Source of the DNA: Aureliella helgolandensis
GTDB taxonomy: Bacteria > Planctomycetota > Planctomycetia > Pirellulales > Pirellulaceae
DNA length: 64,000 nt
Assembly: GCF_007752135.1 (NCBI RefSeq)
Contig: NZ_CP036298.1
Location: 248,001 to 312,000, forward strand
Direction: 5' to 3'
Positions within the stretch are counted from its first letter, which is position 1. Each line of letters starts with the position of its first letter. The position numbers were made by a program, and so were the translations under genes. The notes beneath the pieces were generated by a model. The model ran no database searches. It was not told the origin of the DNA and saw only the letters and a list, made by a program, of their open reading frames with translations. Shown one piece after another: positions 61,182-64,000 of this stretch.

Positions 61182-62180
61182 TCAAGCTCGTGAGATCGGG
61201 AAGGAGATCACTCGATCGATGTCGGTAATCCCTTCGGCGACCATCAGCAAGCGATCCAGTCCCAAAGCGCAACCGCTGCAGGCAGGGAATGTGGCTTGCA
61301 TGGCGTCGATGAGGTAGCTCTGCTCTGGGAGTGCGCGGTGTCCATCATCCAGTCGCTGACGGTTCGTAGTTTGGTTGCGGTGGACTAGTTCGGATGCATC
61401 AGTGAGTTCGTTGTATCCGTTGGCCAATTCGATCCCATGTATGAAAAGTTCAAAGCGTTCCGCGGTCCGAGCATCTTGGCTCGAAAGCCGAGCAAGCGCG
61501 GATTGGCTAGCCGGGTAGTGCGTGATGATGGTGGGAAGGTTGTGTCCCAATTGAGGCTGAATTACGTCTGAAAAAATGAGGTTGAGCCAGTCGTCTCGAT
61601 CTTGACTCCAGTCGAGGCCGACGCCCAGGTTTCGGTCGACGGCGCAGCGGGCCAGTTCCGAGATAGGGCACGCCAGGGGATCGAGTTGTGCGTACTGCTG
61701 GAAAGCAGCTTGATAGGTTTGTTGATGGGGTGGCGAGACGCCCAGGGCGGCCACCACGAGTTCGCTCAGCAGTTGCACCGCTTGCGTGAGATTGTCGCCA
61801 ACGCGATACCATTCGACCATGGTAAATTCGGGGTTATGGAAATTGCCACTCTCACCTCCTCGGTAGACGGGACCGATCTGATAGATGGCTGGCATGCCTG
61901 CAGCGACCAAGCGTTTCATGCAGAATTCAGGGGAGGTTTGTAAGAACAGGGTGTCATCCGCGAGTTCCGCCAGACCTAAGGCTTTGCCTGGGAGAGCAAT
62001 GGGCTCAATATGGCGATCGACGACCGTATCATGACACAGGGTCGGCGTGTGAACTTCCAGAATGTCGCGTTGATGGAAGAATTGTCGTAGACGCCAAGTT
62101 AATTCACCGCGGCGGCGCAAGACTTCGATAGAAGCCGTTGGTCGCCAGGGTGGATTGATATCTGAAGTCAACAAATTCAT
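61182..62180 (-). CDS. epmA: EF-P lysine (R-beta-lysine) ligase EpmA
   Basis: From the ATG at 62180 (MNLLTSDINP...) the protein has 332 residues, close to E. coli EpmA. The frame is open to 62276, but the extra part lacks family features. It shows class II aminoacyl-tRNA synthetase motifs: P-V-Y-R-G-G-E-S-G-N-F-H-N-P-E-F-T-M-V-E-W (motif 2) and G-C-A-L-G-L-D-R-L-L-M (motif 3). The anticodon-binding domain of LysS is missing. EpmA attaches beta-lysine to a lysine of elongation factor P. Its partner genes epmB and efp are not in this window. The gene lies opposite the Ycf48-like gene, with six bases between the ends. Confidence 0.9.
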   Translation of the reverse strand: MNLLTSDINPPWRPTASIEVLRRRGELTWRLRQFFHQRDILEVHTPTLCHDTVVDRHIEPIALPGKALGLAELADDTLFLQTSPEFCMKRLVAAGMPAIYQIGPVYRGGESGNFHNPEFTMVEWYRVGDNLTQAVQLLSELVVAALGVSPPHQQTYQAAFQQYAQLDPLACPISELARCAVDRNLGVGLDWSQDRDDWLNLIFSDVIQPQLGHNLPTIITHYPASQSALARLSSQDARTAERFELFIHGIELANGYNELTDASELVHRNQTTNRQRLDDGHRALPEQSYLIDAMQATFPACSGCALGLDRLLMVAEGITDIDRVISFPISRA

Positions 62181-62370
62181 GGTGCACAGGTTTCGGCAAG
62201 TTCGGGATGGGGAGGAAGCCGCAGACCTAATTCGTGCGACACATACTACAATGGAGAGAGTTGTTCCGCGTTGCACGTACCGTTCGAGGCCGGTTGGTAA
62301 TGCTTTAGCTTTCGTAATGTTCGGTCAAGCTGTACAAGTTTTCTAATGCGTTGCACAAAAGGTGAAGATA

Positions 62371-63393
62371 ATGATGAGCCTGGGGGCCTTGGCCGCGTTT
62401 TGCCGTCGAATGGGGATCGGCCTCAAAGCGGGAGTCGACATTCTACGCTTGCTTGAGAATGAGACCAAGTCTGGCAATGCCCAGCATCAGCGAGTCATGT
62501 CGCGTGTGTTGGAGGAAATTCGAAATGGCAACACTTTCTCGAAAGCCATGTTTCAGGAGAAGCAGTATTTCCCACCACTCCTCATTCAGATGGTCAATGC
62601 GAGTGAATTGGGGGGGAGGACCGAGGCCATGTTTGCCTACATGGCAGACTACTATGAGCAGCTCAAGCGGACTCGGGCCCTGTTCCTTAGCAAGATCTCC
62701 TGGCCTCTTATCCAACTCTTCATGGCGGTGGGTATTATTGGGCTGGTGATCTTGATCCAGGGATTGCTGACGCCCAATACACCGGGGAGTTATGACGCCT
62801 CTGGAGTTGGGCTGCGGGGAGTGAATGGGTTTTTTATCTATTGCTTTGTCGTCAGCAGCTTCTTTGGCGCCGTGAGTCTAGTTGGCTACGGAGTGTGGAA
62901 AAATTGGTTCAACTGCCACCGCCTCTTGATGCCTCTGATACAGCGCATTCCGGGCATCGGGACGGCGCTAGTAACGCTGGGGTTGTCGCGTTTGAGCATG
63001 ACCATGTCGATGCTGCTGAACGCCGGGGTTGAAGCGCGTCGTAGCCTGCGCCAAGGATTCCTGTCGACGGGGAATTACTATTTCATTGGTGGTATGGATC
63101 TGGCTGTGGCCGAAGTTGGAAAGGGCTCCAGCTTCGGTGAAGCCTTCACCGCGTCTGGCGTCTTGCCACAAGAGTTTGTCGAAGCGGTGCGGATCGGTGA
63201 ACTTAGTGGCACTGAAACCGAGTCCTTTGATCACCTCGCCGAGCAGTATCGGCAGCGTGCTCAAGCCGCACTGTCGACGATCGCGACGGTCGCAGGGATC
63301 GCGATTTGGATGGGCATTATCCTGTTAATGGCATTCATGATTATTCGCATGGCAATGAGCTATATCAATCTGCTCAACGGATTTTTGCCGTAG
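62371..63393 (+). CDS. Type II secretion / type IV pilus inner-membrane protein (GspF/PilC-like)
   Basis: I prefer the ATG at 62371, with AAGGTGAAG in front, over the GTG at 62362. The 340-residue protein has the two T2SSF domains. The first starts near F-C-R-R-M-G-I-G-L-K-A-G with E-L-G-G-R-T. The second starts near L-G-L-S-R-L-S-M-T-M-S-M-L-L-N-A-G-V with I-G-E-L-S-G-T-E-T-E-S-F. Three membrane helices separate and follow the domains. It belongs to the platform of a pseudopilus or pilus machine, which the DUF1559 prepilin family of planctomycetes may use. The ATPase and other machine genes are not in the window. Confidence 0.88.
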   Translation: MMSLGALAAFCRRMGIGLKAGVDILRLLENETKSGNAQHQRVMSRVLEEIRNGNTFSKAMFQEKQYFPPLLIQMVNASELGGRTEAMFAYMADYYEQLKRTRALFLSKISWPLIQLFMAVGIIGLVILIQGLLTPNTPGSYDASGVGLRGVNGFFIYCFVVSSFFGAVSLVGYGVWKNWFNCHRLLMPLIQRIPGIGTALVTLGLSRLSMTMSMLLNAGVEARRSLRQGFLSTGNYYFIGGMDLAVAEVGKGSSFGEAFTASGVLPQEFVEAVRIGELSGTETESFDHLAEQYRQRAQAALSTIATVAGIAIWMGIILLMAFMIIRMAMSYINLLNGFLP

Positions 63394-63535
63394 AAAATGG
63401 CGTAGGCAAGTCTCTTTAAACTTGTGAGTTCTGCGACATTGCCGTTGCGTTCGTCCCGGAAATGCCTGTCTTGGAGTGTTGGACCTACGTGGGGGATGGG
63501 GCCAATGCGCACAACGCCAACCCACTCTATTCGCA

Positions 63536-64000
63536 CTAGTAATGCAATTGGAAGGTGATCGGGAGATGGTCCGAGCCAGGAGCGTGGGGCAAGACCTGAC
63601 GATCGGAGATGCTGCACGCGCCTAAGGTTAAGGCATGGTCGATGGGAATGCCCAGTGGTCCTGCCCAACTGGGCCACGAGGGGCAATTTCCGCTTCCAAG
63701 CCGTGAATCTTGAAAGCCCAAGGCTATGAGATTTGCAAAGGAACGGGTCCAGGGAGTGGTGTTCAAATCACCGACCACGCAGATAGGAACACGCTGGGAC
63801 AACGCCCAGTCGCCAAAGGTCGTAAGTTGTCGGTCGCGGTGTTCGACACGACTGACTGGCAGTGGTGAGTAGGTATGCATTCCTATGATTTGCACAGCCG
63901 GCTCCCCAGATGCATCTGGATAGGTGGCAACGATGGCAGGACGTTGTTCGTAGCCCCACAGCTCAACCGTAAGCTGGGCACGCGGGTCGCGACTGAACAA
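63536..64000 (-). CDS. DNase I-like (endonuclease/exonuclease/phosphatase) protein, N-terminus off the window
   Basis: The visible 154 residues are the C-terminal half of a second DNase I-like protein. It has I-G-M-H-T-Y (the histidine after the central sheet), V-V-G-D-L-N-T-T-P-W, I-D-H-A-L-T and a terminal G-S-D-H-L-P-I. This is the family's catalytic D-x-N and S-D-H pair. The frame is open to the right edge, so the first catalytic residues are not seen. It is not the same gene as the one at 55614, which is lipid-anchored and shows different loop lengths. Related proteins of this kind are often inner-membrane proteins with two N-terminal helices, but that part lies outside. Confidence 0.85.
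   Translation of the reverse strand: MFSRDPRAQLTVELWGYEQRPAIVATYPDASGEPAVQIIGMHTYSPLPVSRVEHRDRQLTTFGDWALSQRVPICVVGDLNTTPWTRSFANLIALGFQDSRLGSGNCPSWPSWAGPLGIPIDHALTLGACSISDRQVLPHAPGSDHLPITFQLHY

Overview
The window looks like a chromosomal segment of a planctomycete, most likely of the Pirellulales/Pirellulaceae. The evidence is the gene families present: a DUF1501 protein paired with a planctomycete cytochrome c-type (PSCyt1/DUF1549/DUF1553) protein, a DUF1559 prepilin-like protein followed by a small lipoprotein, an SHD1-domain protein, a C25 peptidase, an N,N-dimethylformamidase-like secreted protein and a very large Ycf48/CBM9-like secreted protein. Genes are short-operon or singly transcribed on both strands, with ATG, GTG and a few doubtful starts. 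I saw no rRNA, tRNA, CRISPR array, insertion sequence or prophage.

Layout. 0-9 kb: the end of an SdpI-type membrane protein, a secreted alpha/beta hydrolase, a sialidase-like protein with the frameshifted remnant of an SGNH hydrolase behind it, and an RND efflux adaptor-pump pair. 9-16 kb: an L,D-transpeptidase-like protein, two alpha/beta hydrolases, a receiver-HATPase fusion, RNase HI, and two overlapping trans-sulfuration PLP enzymes, one of them like plant cystathionine gamma-synthase. These sit behind a structured leader with a strong terminator and a tmRNA-tag-like reading frame. 16-31 kb: planctomycete-typical secreted proteins, a PepSY membrane protein, the DUF1501/PSCyt pair, a DUF1559/lipoprotein pair, a C25 peptidase and a UDP-sugar pyrophosphorylase. 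30-37 kb: a zinc-ribbon coiled-coil protein, greA with a membrane partner, an FHA-GAF-PP2C phosphatase, and a Gfo/Idh oxidoreductase followed by pterin dehydratase and protoporphyrinogen oxidase genes that overlap each other.

The most notable region is 37.4-44.9 kb. Seven genes on the minus strand encode an M42-like metallopeptidase, an MFS transporter, a small protein resembling the C-terminal domain of ribosomal protein bL25, a C39-like cysteine peptidase, a RimK-like ATP-grasp ligase, a GCS2-type carboxylate-amine ligase and an N-formylglutamate amidohydrolase. Two kinds of amide ligase, three amide hydrolases or peptidases and a transporter together suggest a pathway that makes, trims and moves a small peptide or amino-acid conjugate.

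45-64 kb: mnmE, an SHD1 protein, a membrane protein, a tandem 15-bp repeat and metK with a clear terminator. Then comes a TroABC-like Zn/Mn uptake operon whose permease carries a fused DtxR-type regulator domain and whose last gene is a PLP decarboxylase. It is followed by a DNase I-like lipoprotein, a HEAT-like protein, an 850-bp repeat-bearing gap, the giant Ycf48/CBM9 protein, epmA, a GspF/PilC protein and the C-terminal part of a second DNase I-like protein running off the right edge.
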